From positions 8,110,501 through 8,174,500 of the forward strand of contig NC_087253.1 of the NCBI RefSeq assembly GCF_037042905.1: a stretch of DNA of 64,000 nucleotides, written 5' to 3'. Positions within the stretch are counted from its first letter, which is position 1. Every line of letters starts with the position of its first letter. The notes below the pieces were generated by a model. It did not search any database, was not told the DNA's origin, and saw only the letters and a program-made list of their open reading frames with translations. A program made the translations under genes and the position numbers. Below are positions 10,451 through 23,700 of this stretch, piece by piece. This DNA comes from Lytechinus pictus. Taxonomy: Eukaryota > Echinodermata > Echinoidea > Temnopleuroida > Toxopneustidae.

Positions 10451-11008
10451 ATGTACAACTCGCTGTAAAAAAAAAAGACAAATAGAATGAGTAAATTTTC
10501 ACTCGCTTCTTACATTCTACTCACATTGGTATCAAACCCAATGTCCACTCAAATTGGATTGAATTGAGAGTAAACACAATTTTACGAGCGAATGTCTCAT
10601 CACGAAAATTTGATTTGCAGGGATAAAATTCACTCAACAACAAATCTCTGAGAAGCGAATATTAAACGGTCGTATATATATATCTTCTTTGAATAGTATG
10701 AATTTCATATATGTATATATTTTACCCGTTTCATTATACATTCCATACATCTCCCTACTTCTAAATGTCCATGTTTCATATATTCTTTAATTTCAAACAG
10801 TCCTTCAAATGCTTATATATAGATTTCAATCTAAATTCTTTATATATACTCTAAATGAGTATTATTTTTAGTTTTATATATACTTTAATTTGTGAACTTC
10901 ACGTGTTTCCATACTCTTAACAGCTCTTAGCAAAAACTAACAATTAATTATTTCATTACAGATTATGTTTGAGACAGTATTTCACACATCACAATTATAT
11001 TCACTTTC

Positions 11009-11303
11009 AGATGTTGTTTGAAGGTTTGCATGGTGGCATGTACAGTCGCTGATGTGGTTTACGGTACACCATGTGGAGTGTTGTAGAAACAGTGGAAAGA
11101 GGAAGAAAAGGAATTTGATAGGCAAGAAAGTGGATATTTGAGAGTAGAGTATTCTTTCTTGAAAGTAGTCCTGAAAAGGACTGTAAACCAGAAGAGATTG
11201 ATTAGTTGAAGAAACAGCTTGAGTAGTAGGATGGATGAGGAGTTGCTGGCTTGAGTCGGCGAGTAGAGATAATGACTAGAAGCAGTAGAGAGACAGCCAT
11301 ATG
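11009..11303 (-). other. Insertion carrying a histone-type 3' end signal
   Basis: A GC-richer island of about 295 bp inside satellite DNA, absent from the paralogous satellite copy near 13.0-13.1 kb. On the minus strand it contains AGTCCTTTTCAGGACT, a 6-bp stem with a TTTC loop, then five bases and CAAGAAAGA. That is the arrangement of the replication-dependent histone 3' stem-loop and the sea urchin histone downstream element. No histone reading frame is found next to it. It could be a decayed histone 3' region or a dispersed repeat that captured one. Confidence 0.55.
11148..11177 (-). terminator. Histone-like stem-loop plus CAAGAAAGA element
   Basis: On the minus strand, the stem AGTCCT/AGGACT with loop TTTC matches the histone consensus GGYYYU-UHUH-ARRRCC except for the outermost pair, changed from G-C to A-T on both sides. 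CAAGAAAGA, the spacer element described for sea urchin histone genes and bound by U7 snRNA, follows after ACTTT. Function here is unproven. Confidence 0.6.
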
Positions 11304-11765
11304 GCAGCCATATTGAAAAACAAACAAACCAGCATTTATCACATACATTTATATATCGTTAGCATACATGTTTAAGACAGTACTTTATTCATAAAGAGTA
11401 GTTACACACTAACTCGTGTAAGAATTGTATTTCTGCTTTTATATTGTACATAATAGAGTTTATGTGGAAAATTCTCTGCATTCGGGGACAATTCTAAATA
11501 TCATGAAAATACAGATTTGTTCAAATTCATGTTTTCTCTCTTACGTTAATATTACAGGTATGTTATAATAAACATTTGGATTTTTTTTAAAATTCTATTG
11601 TATTGCCACATTTTAACAGCCATACTGAATTTGCTTGTAGTCTTTTTTTTATCTCTTATTCTGAAAAGTGAATTTTTCAGGCGATTTCCTTTTCAGAGTA
11701 AGTCTTTAAACGTCGTGTATTATATGGTAGTGTTAACTCCATATATCCCTGGACAAATCTCATTG

Positions 11766-12087
11766 TGGAGCGTTGTGGCCCAGTGGATTAGTCTCCTGAC
11801 TTTGAAACAGAGAGTCGTGGGTTCGAATCCCAGCCATAGCGTAATTTCCTTCAGCAAAAAATGTATCAACATTGTGCTGCACTGAACCCAGGTGAGGTGA
11901 ATGGGTACCTGGCAGGAAGACATTCCTTGAATGCTTGAGCGCCTATAAAATAGGCAGCCACGCTAAAGCCGGGGTAATAATAATAGTAGGACCCGTTAGG
12001 AGAACAGTTATCAGAACTGAAGTGGTTTCCCTGAGTAGATATACCTATATTACTATTATTATTGTTATAATAATAATAATTATTATT
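11766..12087 (+). mobile_element. tRNA-derived SINE
   Basis: The head carries a pol III A box (TGGCCCAGTGG, 11776-11786) and B box (GGTTCGAATCC, 11820-11830) in a tRNA-like fold. A non-tRNA body follows, ending in an (AAT/ATT)n tail. It splits a satellite phrase: CAAATCTCATTG before it and ATTGTACATTTC after it join as an uninterrupted CAAATCTCATTGTACATTTC at about 13571. This gives both borders and a short ATTG duplication. Confidence 0.88.
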
Positions 12088-13919
12088 ATTGTACATTTCA
12101 TACAGGTCATCTCAAAATTCCCTTTAGCTATTTATGTAAACATATAAATAGTATTATTAGCTCTTGTTGATAATTTCATACATGTCTTTACCTTAATGAC
12201 TTTTACTGTAAATTACATCTATTACTTAACTGTAAATACTCCATATCATGCTTATTGTAGATTCAATATACAAAATTCATTGTATCGCTATAACATAAAT
12301 GGCTACTGTAGTGTATTTCATTATATTTCTATGGTAAATAACACATATATATAGTCGCTTACTATATTCCGTACATCACTATACGCTAAACATGCTAAAT
12401 AACTATTATCGTTATTAAATTGATGTATAATGTTTCTTAACGAGAACATTACAGATAAATGTTATCTCTTAAAATCTCGTATTGTAAATTACGTATATCT
12501 TAACATCATGTATTATATACAAATATTTTCAAATCTAAAAACAGTAGCTGTTATTGCAAATTCCCCATTATAAATTTCACAACTTCTCTGACATCAGATC
12601 CTAATTTTAATAATGTAAATATCATATACCTAAAGTCTATAAAATCACTATCTTAAAATCAATATCTGTTTACTCGAAACAGCACTTATTGTTTAATACC
12701 ATGCATTTCTTAACACAAATTATTATAATTTCGCTATTTTTTTATTATGCATTAGTACTTTGATGGTCATTGTTGATATATTATAACGAATTTTATCCTT
12801 TTTTAAAGCTCATTGAAAATCACTAAATTAGTTTTGGGTGACTTATTGTTGCTTTAGGGTCAATGGGGAATCTCTTTGCTCTCAATAGTAGATCTTGCTA
12901 AAGGTTTCACATATTTCCCTATCTTTGAAAAGATCGTACTTTAAATTGCATGCGGCCTTTCTCACTTAAATGGCACGAGTTGTTATATGTCTCATTATTA
13001 ATCATTTTCAGACAATATTTCACTCATTCACCACATTTATATTCATTATACAGTCAGGCAAAGTCAAATGTCAAAAATACCATTTACTTCGTACATATTT
13101 ATAAAGATAGGGCAGCCACATTGAATAAAAAACAGCATTTATCACATACTATTTGTTATATCTTTAGTAATCATGTTATTCGACAGTACTTGCTCTTGTG
13201 AAGATTATTTTTTTATTTTACGTTGTACATAATTGAATATAAGCGGGCAATTGGCGGAAATTTTAAATATGAAGAAAGCAAAGATTTTGACCAATTTTAC
13301 TTTTTTCATTGTGTCACTCCTGTGTCAAAATTACACACATATTATAATCAATGTGTTTGCATTTTTGTGATTTACATTCTAATGACATATCTAGGCGGCC
13401 ATACTGGATTTGCTAACATTCTCTCTTTTTTATCTCTTTTTCATTTCAATACTCTTAAAAGTTAACTATTCAGTCGATTTATTTTTCAGAGTAAGTCTGA
13501 AAACGTCGTGTCTTACATATCAAATATCTTATATTTCTTTTGGTAGTGTAAATTTCATATACCCCTTTACAAATCTCATTGTACATTTCGTACAACTCAT
13601 CGCTTTACTTTTGAAATTCCATGATATTAACATTTCCAGGAGCTATTTATGTAAATATGAAATATATGAAAAATCTTAGCAGCAATTATTAAAAATTTCA
13701 TTCATAACCTTACCCTTAATAACTTTTACTGTAAATTCCATTTATTCCTTAACTGTAAATGCTTATTTTATATTACATATACTATATATCTTAATTTTTA
13801 AATTTATTACATTGATATGCTTTTATATTTTTTTTGTAAATTTTGTATACTTTCACTTAACAGCTCTTATAGTGAATTTCATATATCTCTTTGCTCATAA
13901 TAGAGTATCTCTTTTTGTA

Positions 13920-15720
13920 AATTCCACATTGTAAATTCCACACCTTAACAGCTCTTAATGTAAATAGAAAATACATCTTAACTCTAAAAAAAATGTCGTA
14001 TCTTTCATGTATCTCTTAACTCGAACCAGACTTTATGGTAAAATTTCATGCACTTCTTAATTCTTAACAGCACTTATTGTAAGTTTCATACGTGACTAGC
14101 GATCCCAAAGCCAACAATAAATAACCAGGGATGTGAATTCCATATATTTCTTAACAGCTCTCATTGTACATTTTATACATCTCCTTAAGTTTGAAATTCC
14201 ATAAAATATTCTGAAGACATATCCATGTACAGTGTAAATCTGAAGTATCTATTAAGTCTTAGCAGCTCTTATTGGAAATCGCATGCATTTTGTTTTACCC
14301 TTAATGGCGTTTATTGTAATTTCCATCTATTCCTTAACTGTAAACAGTTCATATCATGCTTATTGTAGATTCCATGTACAATATATCTTAATTTGTAAAT
14401 TTGTTTTATCGCGATGATATTATATTTTTGTGTCTAAATTTCACATTATTTATACTCGTAACAGCTGTCATAGTGAATGTTATATATCTCTTTACTCTTA
14501 ATAGAGTATCTTTTTTTGGTAAATACCACATTGTAAATTCCACACCTTAACAGCTCTTAATGTAAATAAAAAATACATCTTAACTGTAACATTTTTTTCG
14601 GAAATTTCATGTATCTCTTAACTCGAACCATACTTCATGCACTTCTTAATTCTTAACAGCACTTATTGTAAGTTTCATACGTGGCTAGCGATCCCAAAGC
14701 CAACAATAAATTACCAGGGATGTGAATTCCATATATTTCTTAACAGCTCTCATTGTAAATTTTATACATCTCATTACGTTTGAAATTCCATAAAATATTC
14801 TAAAGACATATCCATGTACAGTGTAAATCTGAAGTATCTATTAAATCTTAGCAGCTCTTATTGGAAATCGCATGCATTTTTTTTACCCTTAATGGCGTTT
14901 ATTGTAATTTCCATCGATTCCTTAACTGTAAACAGTTCATATCATGCTTATTGTAGATTCCATGTACAATATATCTTAATTTGTAAATTTGTTTTATCGC
15001 GATGATATTATATTTTTGTTTCTAAATTTCACATTATTCATACTCGTAACAGCTGTCATAGTGAATGTTATATATCTCTTTACTCTTAATAGAGTATCTT
15101 TTTTTGGTAAATACCACATTGTAAATTCCACACCTTAACAGCTCTTAATGTAAATAAAAAATACATCTTAACTGTAACATTTTATTTTGGAAATTTCATG
15201 TATCTCTTAACTCGAACCATACTTCATGCACTTCTTAATTCTTAACAGCACTTATTGTAAGTTTCATACGTGGCTAGCGATCCCAAAGCCAACAATAAAT
15301 AACTAGGGATGTGAATTCCATATATTTCTTAACAGCTCTCATTGTACATTTTATACATCTCATTACGTTTGAAATCCTATAAAATATTCTAAAGACATAT
15401 CCATGTACAGTGTAAATCTGAAGTATCTATTACATCTTAGCAGCTCTTATTGGAAATTGCATACATTTCTTAACCCCTAATGGATTTTATTGTAATTTCC
15501 ATCTATTCCTTAACTGTAAACAGTTCATATCATATTTATTGTAGATTCCATATACAATATATCCGAATTTGTAAATTTGTTTTATCGCGATGCTATTATA
15601 TTTTTGTGTGTAAATTTCACATTCTTCATACACGTAACAGCTCTCATAGTGAATTTTATATATCTCTTTACTCTTAATAGAGTATCTTTTTTTTGGTAAA
15701 TTCCACACCTTAACAGTTCT
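13920..15720. repeat. 589-bp tandem repeat, about three copies
   Basis: The marker CTAGCGATCCCAAAGCCAAC occurs at about 14096, 14685 and 15274, exactly 589 bp apart. Flanking text repeats with few differences (TTAACAGCTCTCATTGTA, TGGCGTTTATTGTAATTTCC, AATAGAGTATCTTTTTTTGG). The copies are a few percent diverged, and the outer borders fade into the general satellite. Confidence 0.85.
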
Positions 15721-16084
15721 CAATGTGAATATAATATAGTAAATATATATCAATTTTTACGAGCTCTTATTAAATATGTCATACATATAATTACTCTTGC
15801 TGGCGTTTATTGTAAAGTCCATCTATTTCTTATCTTTGAGCAGACGATACCACGCATTTTATAGATTCCATATGCAATATATCTCAATTTGCAAGTTTAG
15901 TATATCGCTTTACTATAAATAGCTATGATTGTAAATATCATTTGTATTTTAGGGTTTTTTGTTGTAAATTTCTCCCTTACTCTTAACAGCTCTTAAGGTG
16001 AATTTTAAATATCTATTCACTATTAATAGAGTAGCTTCTGTAAATTCCACACCTTAACAGCTCTTAATGTAAATATAATATACA

Positions 16085-16118
<34 letters not shown>

Positions 16119-16166
16119 GCTATCGTACAGTAAATTTCATGTATATCTTAACTCGAAACAGACATT

Positions 16167-18028
16167 ATTATGAATTCCATGCACTTCTTAATTCTTAACA
16201 GCACTTAGATTCATACACGACTAGCGATCCCGTATAAAACTTACAATAAGTAACTAGGCACGTGAAATTAACAGCTCTCATTCTACATTTTATACATCTG
16301 CCTATGTTTAAAATTCTATATAATATTCTTAAGACATATTCATGTAAATCAGAAATATCTATTGATTTTTACGAGCTCTTATTAAAATATGTCATACATA
16401 TATCTACTCTTAATGGCTTTTATTGGAAATTCGATCTATCCCTTACCTCTGAACAGTTCATATCATGCTTGCTGTGGATTCCATGTACACTGTATCTTAA
16501 TTTGTAAGTTTTATATATCGCCATATTATATGGCTATTGTTAAAAAAAATCAGTTATGTTTTAATTAGTGAATTCCACATACTTCTTACGCTTAGCAGTT
16601 TCTATAGTGAATTTTATATTTCTCTTTAATGTTAATAGAGTAGTTTTTGTGTAAATTCCACATTGTAAAATCCACACCTTAACCATGTTAACAGCTCTTA
16701 ATGTAAATATGATATACATATCAAATCTAAAAAAAAACAATATCATGCAGTCAATTTCATGTATCTCTTAACTCGAATCAGACATTATTATGAATTCCAT
16801 GCACTTCTTAATTCTTAACAGCACTTAGATTCATACACGACTAGCGATCCCGTATAAAACTTACAATAAGTAACTAGGCACGTGAAATTAACAGCTCTCA
16901 TTCTACATTTTATACATCTGCCTATGTTCAAAATTCTATATAATATTCTTAAGACATATTCATGTAAATCAGAAATATCTATTGATTTTTACGAGCTCTT
17001 ATTAAAATATGTCATACATATATCTACTCTTAATGGCTTTTATTGGAAATTCGATCTATCCCTTACCTCTGAACAGTTCATATCATGCTTGCTGTGGATT
17101 CCATGTACACTGTATCTTAATTTGTAAGTTTTATATATCGCCATATTATATGGCTATTGTTAAAAAAAATCAGTTATGTTTTAATTAGTGAATTCCACAT
17201 ACTTCTTACGCTTAGCAGTTTCTATAGTGAATTTTATATTTCTCTTTAATGTTAATAGAGTAGTTTTTGTGTAAATTCCACATTGTAAAATCCACACCTT
17301 AACCATGTTAACAGCTCTTAATGTAAATATGATATACATATCAAATCTAAAAAAAAACAATATCATGCAGTCAATTTCATGTATCTCTTAACTCGAATCA
17401 GACATTATTATGAATTCCATGCACTTCTTAATTCTTAACAGCACTTAGATTCATACACGACTAGCGATCCCGTATAAAACTTACAATAAGTAACTAGGCA
17501 CGTGAAATTAACAGCTCTCATTCTACATTTTATACATCTGCCTATGTTTAAAATTCTATATAATATTCTTAAGACATATTCATGTAAATCAGAAATATCT
17601 ATTGATTTTTACGAGCTCTTATTAAAATATGTCATACATATATCTACTCTTAATGGCTTTTATTGGAAATTCGATCTATCCCTTACCTCTGAACAGTTCA
17701 TATCATGCTTGCTGTGGATTCCATGTACACTGTATCTTAATTTGTAAGTTTTATATATCGCCATATTATATGGCTATTGTTAAAAAAAATCAGTTATGTT
17801 TTAATTAGTGAATTCCACATACTTCTTACGCTTAGCAGTTTCTATAGTGAATTTTATATTTCTCTTTAATGTTAATAGAGTAGTTTTTGTGTAAATTCCA
17901 CATTGTAAAATCCACACCTTAACCATGTTAACAGCTCTTAATGTAAATATGATATACATATCAAATCTAAAAAAAAACAATATCATGCAGTCAATTTCAT
18001 GTATCTCTTAACTCGAATCAGACATTAT
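16167..18028. repeat. 620-bp tandem repeat, three nearly identical copies
   Basis: Copies start near 16167, 16787 and 17407. By eye I find only single-base differences, for example TGTTTAAAATT versus TGTTCAAAATT at about 16929. The same 81-codon and 61-codon open frames appear three times at 620-bp intervals as a result; they are not genes. A run of about 31 A at 16086 precedes the array. The unit is a rearranged relative of the 589-bp unit. Confidence 0.92.
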
Positions 18029-18479
18029 TGTAAATTTCATGCACTTTTAAGTGTAAGTTTTATACGCGACTAGCTATCCCGTATGAAACTTACAATAAGC
18101 AACTGGCTATGTGAATTTCCTGTATTTTTAACAGATCTCACTTTACATTGCATACATCTCATGTGGTATGATGTATTTCTAGTTAAATACATTTTTTTTT
18201 ATTATAACATAGATTTCGAACAAAATCCTGTTTTCAAACAATTTCTTTTAATCCTGCATCATGATAACAAGCATTTTATGGTCAATTTGTTTGCATATTC
18301 TTGTGTGTGTGATTTCCATTGTAATTTGTATCTTCTGGTGGTCATACTGTATTTCGCAAATTTGCCGATAATGCTGAAATCTACACGAACGGAATCGTTC
18401 TGATGTTTAATTACTGTCGTGGAACTGACTGAAACAAGCATTATAAAAAGAAGGTCATGGGACCTCTAGCCTAGACTAC

Positions 18480-18565
18480 TGAAGTTTCATAGCGATAACA
18501 CAGTGTGAACATCTCACGCGTGAGTGAGCGCCAGAACTTCATGCCTTTTTCTTCTTTGTCTAATC
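18480..18565. repeat. Direct repeat flanking the satellite domain
   Basis: GAAGTTTCATAG..ACACAGTGTGAACATCTC..CCAGAACTTCATGCCTTTTTC matches the segment at 10168-10255 in the same orientation (roughly three quarters identical by eye). The two copies bracket most of the satellite domain. Confidence 0.6.
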
Positions 18566-18792
18566 AAGTACTTGTAAGGGTTATTGGCTAATTTTGACAG
18601 ATATAATTTTAAGGCAATGTATGTGCCTTATTAGCTCATTGAAAATGTCAAAAATCATTTTGGGCGATTGGGCCTTCTTCGTAGGCTCTATTAAAGATAA
18701 ACAAATGAAAACATATAAATGGTTCACATAGAATGGCAGATACATGTATGTACAGTTTAATACATAGCACGTTCATATACTGCTACCATATA

Positions 18793-19040
18793 CAGTGGTG
18801 CTAAACATGGTAAATTGTTAGTGAACCCCACCAGAAAATAAAACAATTTTTTATGTTAGCAATTTTTGCCATATTTAAGATATCTAATTCTAATGTCAGG
18901 TGATGAAATACTGTATTCAATAAAGTTTATCTCTCTGGGCTCGCCGAGCATTGCAATATTGAATATTGCTCTCTCCTTTTAACATTCAGCATAAAAGAGT
19001 GCATTTTCTGGTGTGGTTCACTAACTTTTAAGCACCGCTG
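18793..19040. mobile_element. 248-bp MITE (CAGTGGTGCT ends)
   Basis: The left end is CAGTGGTGCTAAACATGG. The right end complement is CAGCGGTGCTTAAAAGTTAG, with GTTAGTGAACC and CACCAGAAAAT shared further in. CATATA is present directly outside both ends. The centre carries a small hairpin (GCAATATTGAATATTGC). No coding capacity; superfamily not assigned. Confidence 0.78.
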
Positions 19041-19530
19041 CATATACACCTAAATGTATAGGTAAAGTAATATAAAATGTTAGTAGTCATTTAATTTTAC
19101 CTGGATATTCCGGGCTACTGTATATATTCGGTGTCGTGTATTAAGTATGGGTTGTCTTGAGCGATATATTGTAGAATAGTCATTATAACGTAACTCTTAA
19201 TGTAAATTCCACACATTTCTTAATTCTTAACAGCTCGTATTGTTAATTTCAAATATTCCTTAAATGTAAGTAGCCATTGTACATTTTGTTTCACTTGTTT
19301 AATGAATTCTTATATATTTCTAAACTCTGAATTGTAAGTGTCAAAAACTTATTGACTGAAATCTGCTTGTCACTCTATTTTTTTGTAAACTCCATAAACA
19401 CTTAAATAGTTCTTGTTAAAAAGTTTACGCTCATCCTAACTAGTCTTATATTCTAACAGCTCTTATTTCCATTTCAAATGTACCTGTACTTTTAACAGCT
19501 CATATTGTAGAGTTCACAGACTTACATCTC

Positions 19531-20571
19531 TTAAATCTATACTTTGGTGATCACGCTTTTTCTTCAATTGCCCTGCCTTTGGAATAAGCTCCCGTCTTAC
19601 ATTCATAATACAAAGTGTGAACCAGTTCAAGACTCTATTCAAAAGCTATCTGTTAAAGAGATGATTCACAATTGATGGTTAATTGGAGGTGCACACGGCA
19701 CACTAGTTTGATTATTAATGTTAGTTACATTAGCTGTGTCCTTTTCATCACCTTTTTTTTTTACTCCAAAGTATAAACCATAAACAAAAAGTGATACGCG
19801 CCTTATAACTGTTAGTATTACTACTATTATCATAAGTTACATTTCATGTATCTTTTTAACACTTATCTGCTGATAATACTTATTCTTGTTAATTACACGT
19901 ATATCTTACCTTTTCATAACTCTTGGTAAGAGGTCTACATACATGTAGATGTATATCTGATCTTTTGCAAATTTCAAAATGTTATTGGGATATTTCCACC
20001 GTATATTAAATTAATATTTTAAGTCATAACTAATATTACTAGCCAATTATGATAAAAAAGTGAGACTTTAAACTTATGAAAAAAAAAACCCAAATCTAAT
20101 TTGTGACTCTTACTGCATTTGCCCGATAAATACTTCGCGTGCTGATGTTGATTCTACCCCCTCGCCCAAAAACTATTGAAAATAACTTTGAGGTGAATTT
20201 CTAGTAATAATTCTAAACTGTTTTACCGAAATCATGTAAATCTTTAAACTATCATAATATTGTTAATCGTTTTCCATTTTTTTTCAATTATTATGATTTT
20301 CTTCATCTATATAATCTTAGGTATTGATACACCTGGAGACTTCCTCACCTATGTAATTACGTGATATTGGAGATGATATTATATATAACATAGGTTATGT
20401 AGATTCGAATCAGTGATTGGTCAATACGCCATCATGTGACCATGCTGCAAGGATCGCATTTTTTATTTTCTAGCTTTGAAGATCACCTCGGTGATATAAC
20501 TGCATTATATTGTTAACTGCGGTGTTATATTCAGCAAGGTGACCTCACTTGCTGCTGACCTGTTGCGTAAT
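19531..20571. other. Intergenic, nothing recognised
   Basis: AT-rich sequence with scattered satellite-like phrases at its left edge and no convincing reading frame. Confidence 0.5.
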
Positions 20572-20715
20572 CAGGGGAGCGTTTCATGAAAGGACTTGTC
20601 GGACGTTTTATCCGACAGTTACCATATTAATGCTGCTTTTCAACCAATCAGATTCAAGAAAAGATGTCAGATTTGACAACTTGTCGGACAAAAATGTTGA
20701 TGAAACGCTCCCCTG
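20572..20715. mobile_element. 144-bp MITE (CAGGGGAGCGTTTCAT ends)
   Basis: The terminal repeats CAGGGGAGCGTTTCAT and ATGAAACGCTCCCCTG are perfect 16-bp complements. Inside them, a GACTTGTCGGAC / GTCCGACAAGTT pair extends the symmetry. No clear target duplication is seen, so the superfamily is open. Confidence 0.82.
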
Positions 20716-23700
20716 GTCGTTTACTTGATGTACGTGCTAGTGTTATCGCGTCGATTGCATGAAGAATGCGCTTGCTGTATTTTTCCTTTTTTTCCACGTA
20801 GATGGATTACAGCTGTAGCAAGAATTTCGGGTTATTCATAAAGCCAGATGATGAATGCATTCTTTGATTGTAAATTTACATGGACTGTATAATATATAAC
20901 AAATATTGCATTATCTATCTTTTTAATAAATAACATTTCAACTCATCTCCGAAGTTATATTTTCACTAGGGAGAATAGTTTCCTTAGCACTGTGCGCATC
21001 GGGCAAAATGTTAACCATTGGAAAAATATAACTCCGTCAGGGAAATGAAATGTTACATTCTAACTCTAGGCAGGCAATATCTGTATTATGTGTTTGTAGA
21101 TGATTCTAGAAACTTAATTAGAATCTACTCGAGGACACCTGTAAACTGAGATTGTTCGAAATTAATGAAAATTCGTTCATTGTGTATAAAACCCTACATA
21201 TTTCCTATAATAAAACTTTTATTTCCTTCTTCTAAACTACAAATGTGTTTATGAGTGTTTTGTGTGTGGATACTTTGTCATATCTTTGTTTAATTGACAT
21301 ATCTGTAGTTTATGTTCCTGCTTTAATGCATATCTCATTTAGTAATAAATCATCTGCTTCTTAAGGCCCTAAAACATTTCATGTTGTAATACGTGATCAT
21401 TAATCTTGCCATATGTCTGGTTCTTTGACTAAATAAGAATTCAACTTGATATTGGGACCTGTTCTCTTAGATTGCAGAAGAACATCTTATTATAAGAAAA
21501 CGCATAATTATTGCATGATTGTTTTATTTTGTTAAATCATCTGTTCTTATTAACAGAGTGAGGGATAGGATTGATACTAAAAAGGTGATTATCATCTTTG
21601 ATAGCATAAAAAACATTTATATTGAAGATTTTAATCATTTTCAATATGATAAACAATAGCAGAGCGAAACCATAATATATAAATTCTTTATTACCAAAGG
21701 CAATGTAAAAATAGCTTTATTTTGAAAAGGAAACAAAAAAAAGATTATGGATATTTTTATATGGGGTAACGTGGCAGGTAAATAGTATCTAACGACATGG
21801 ACCTGGCCACGGAGGTTATTGGGGGTGTTGTGACAATGCTCAGCGCCCCCATTATCTATAGAATAATCCTCCATGGACTGGGCCATGTCTAACAAGTCAT
21901 TCTAACTTAGACGTATCTAGTGATTTACTATCAAGAAGCCACGGATGATGGAGGTGACTTTCATCATAATTATGTATATCTATATTCCAGTTTAGCAACA
22001 TCGGAATCTGAAATTCTGTTTTGATCTTAAAATCTATCGGTATTGATGCTATAACAATAAAATCTCTTGATGTCAGGAAATGTATGATTAGGCTCTTTCT
22101 AACGAAAAAAAATGATATATTTAACATGATTAAATGAACAAGTGAAGAGCAAAGACTTGGTTCCATATTAGTCTATTAGATAACCTCACAGAAAACTAGG
22201 ATTTTGTTATCATCGGTTTGTTTTTCTCCTTCTTTTAAACTGTGTATATGTTTTGAACGCACGAATTACCATGGTAACGATTACTCATGTGATAAAAATA
22301 ATACCATTAATCATGGCAGCATTTGATACTTATCTGTCTTATTTATGGCCAGTTTGATTTAATTTGATTAAGAAAGGAGACTGCCCCCCCCCCACTCAGA
22401 AAAAAGATAATTCTTTAAATTTCAGGGTCTTTTTTTTCTTCTGTAGGTATGGAAACACACTATGGGTTTTCATTTAATACAAATACCGCTGACATTCATA
22501 CATGCACTTCTAAACAAAATTGTATAGTTTGGTGAACATGTACTCTTTTTTCTCTTTTGAATCATGTAGTATGGTCTTAAATACTTGGTGACAATTTTTT
22601 TACCAAAATTTATTAAGCTGTTAAACAGTTGAAGGGGATATTGCTTATAGATGGCGGTCTACACCAGTTTGCCCTAAGGCTGGAAGAGATCAGGGCCCAT
22701 TATTGCAGGTTTGCCTATTCGTTTTAAATGCGTCACAAGAATGTGCGTATTGATTGGTTAAGCAAGCAAAATTCAAAAGAAGTTTGGAAATTTTGTAACC
22801 CATTGATATGATTATTCGTCACGCTCGATAATGAAGGAAAAATGTTACAATACTTTGTATGAAAAATCTATCTATCTACTCACATACACACACACACACA
22901 CACACACGAACGTCAACTCACACGCGCCCCACTTACAAACACATAGAAAGAGTGTGACACACAAAAAGTCACCAAAAATAAAATACTCATTGTCTTGACT
23001 CTCTATCTGGTATAAGGTTTCATTAAGTTCGTCAATAAATTCAGAATATTTGTTTAGTAGATGGACATCTCATAGGATAACAAGTTTGTATGAAAAATTC
23101 ATATGTAACTTCTATGTTTGTAAAATTAATCACAAACGGCCTTTGGCTGCGATGATCTTTAACGGAAAAAGAACAGTGACTTTTAATATTGTGTCATTTT
23201 GCAACTTTTGAATTTTGACCTTGCCCCACATTCCAAGGCACTGAACCTCCATATGAACCATAATCATTTCATGTATGGCATCATTTTAAAGAGAATTAAA
23301 AGATCTATTCATTGATGTTAATGACACATTGATATTTATTAAATCCGAGGAGGGATTATCGATCAAATTCAAATTTCCAAACCATTTTTAGGAGTCTATA
23401 TACCCAGGGAAATCATCGATTGCTTGAGACACTCTAATAATGAATATAATGTCAGACTTCATATATATTTCAATATTTTATTTAACTGGTTTTTGTGTAC
23501 ATAGATAGGCATGGACCTACTCAAGGACGTTTGTCTTATCCCATAACTCAACATTTTACGCGACAACTTGAATATACGAATAACTATTTATATTTTTCTT
23601 GGTATACACAGCCTACAAACAGAAACAAAGTGAGAGATTATCGTGGCAGTCAAGTGTTGAAAAAACAACCAACCTACCTCCAATCATGTTTTGAGAAGGT

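Larger units (their letters stand above)
10740..19530. repeat. AT-rich satellite domain
   Basis: About 8.8 kb built mostly of degenerate copies of a short phrase, roughly CTTAACAGCTCTTATTGTAAATTTCATATATCTCTTA. The CTTAACAGCTCTTA core recurs dozens of times, often 50-70 bp apart. Longer units are superimposed: 589-bp repeats at 13.9-15.7 kb and 620-bp repeats at 16.2-18.0 kb. Parts of 10.9-13.6 kb also belong to the roughly 190-bp CCATTTTGAA family that forms the array at 52.6-54.4 kb. A SINE and a histone-signal insertion interrupt it. No genes. Confidence 0.85.

Noticed and set aside
11771..11842. Possible functional tRNA gene (A and B boxes present)
   Set aside because: It is followed by a long non-tRNA body and an (AAT)n tail and has a matching empty site, so it is the head of a SINE. 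The acceptor arms do not pair properly.
16262..17986. Three identical 81-codon and three identical 61-codon open frames
   Set aside because: They repeat with the 620-bp satellite unit, lie in AT-rich sequence and show no domain or codon signature.
21641..22166. Two minus-strand frames of 84 and 89 codons
   Set aside because: No domain, no splice context and AT-driven composition; treated as chance frames.
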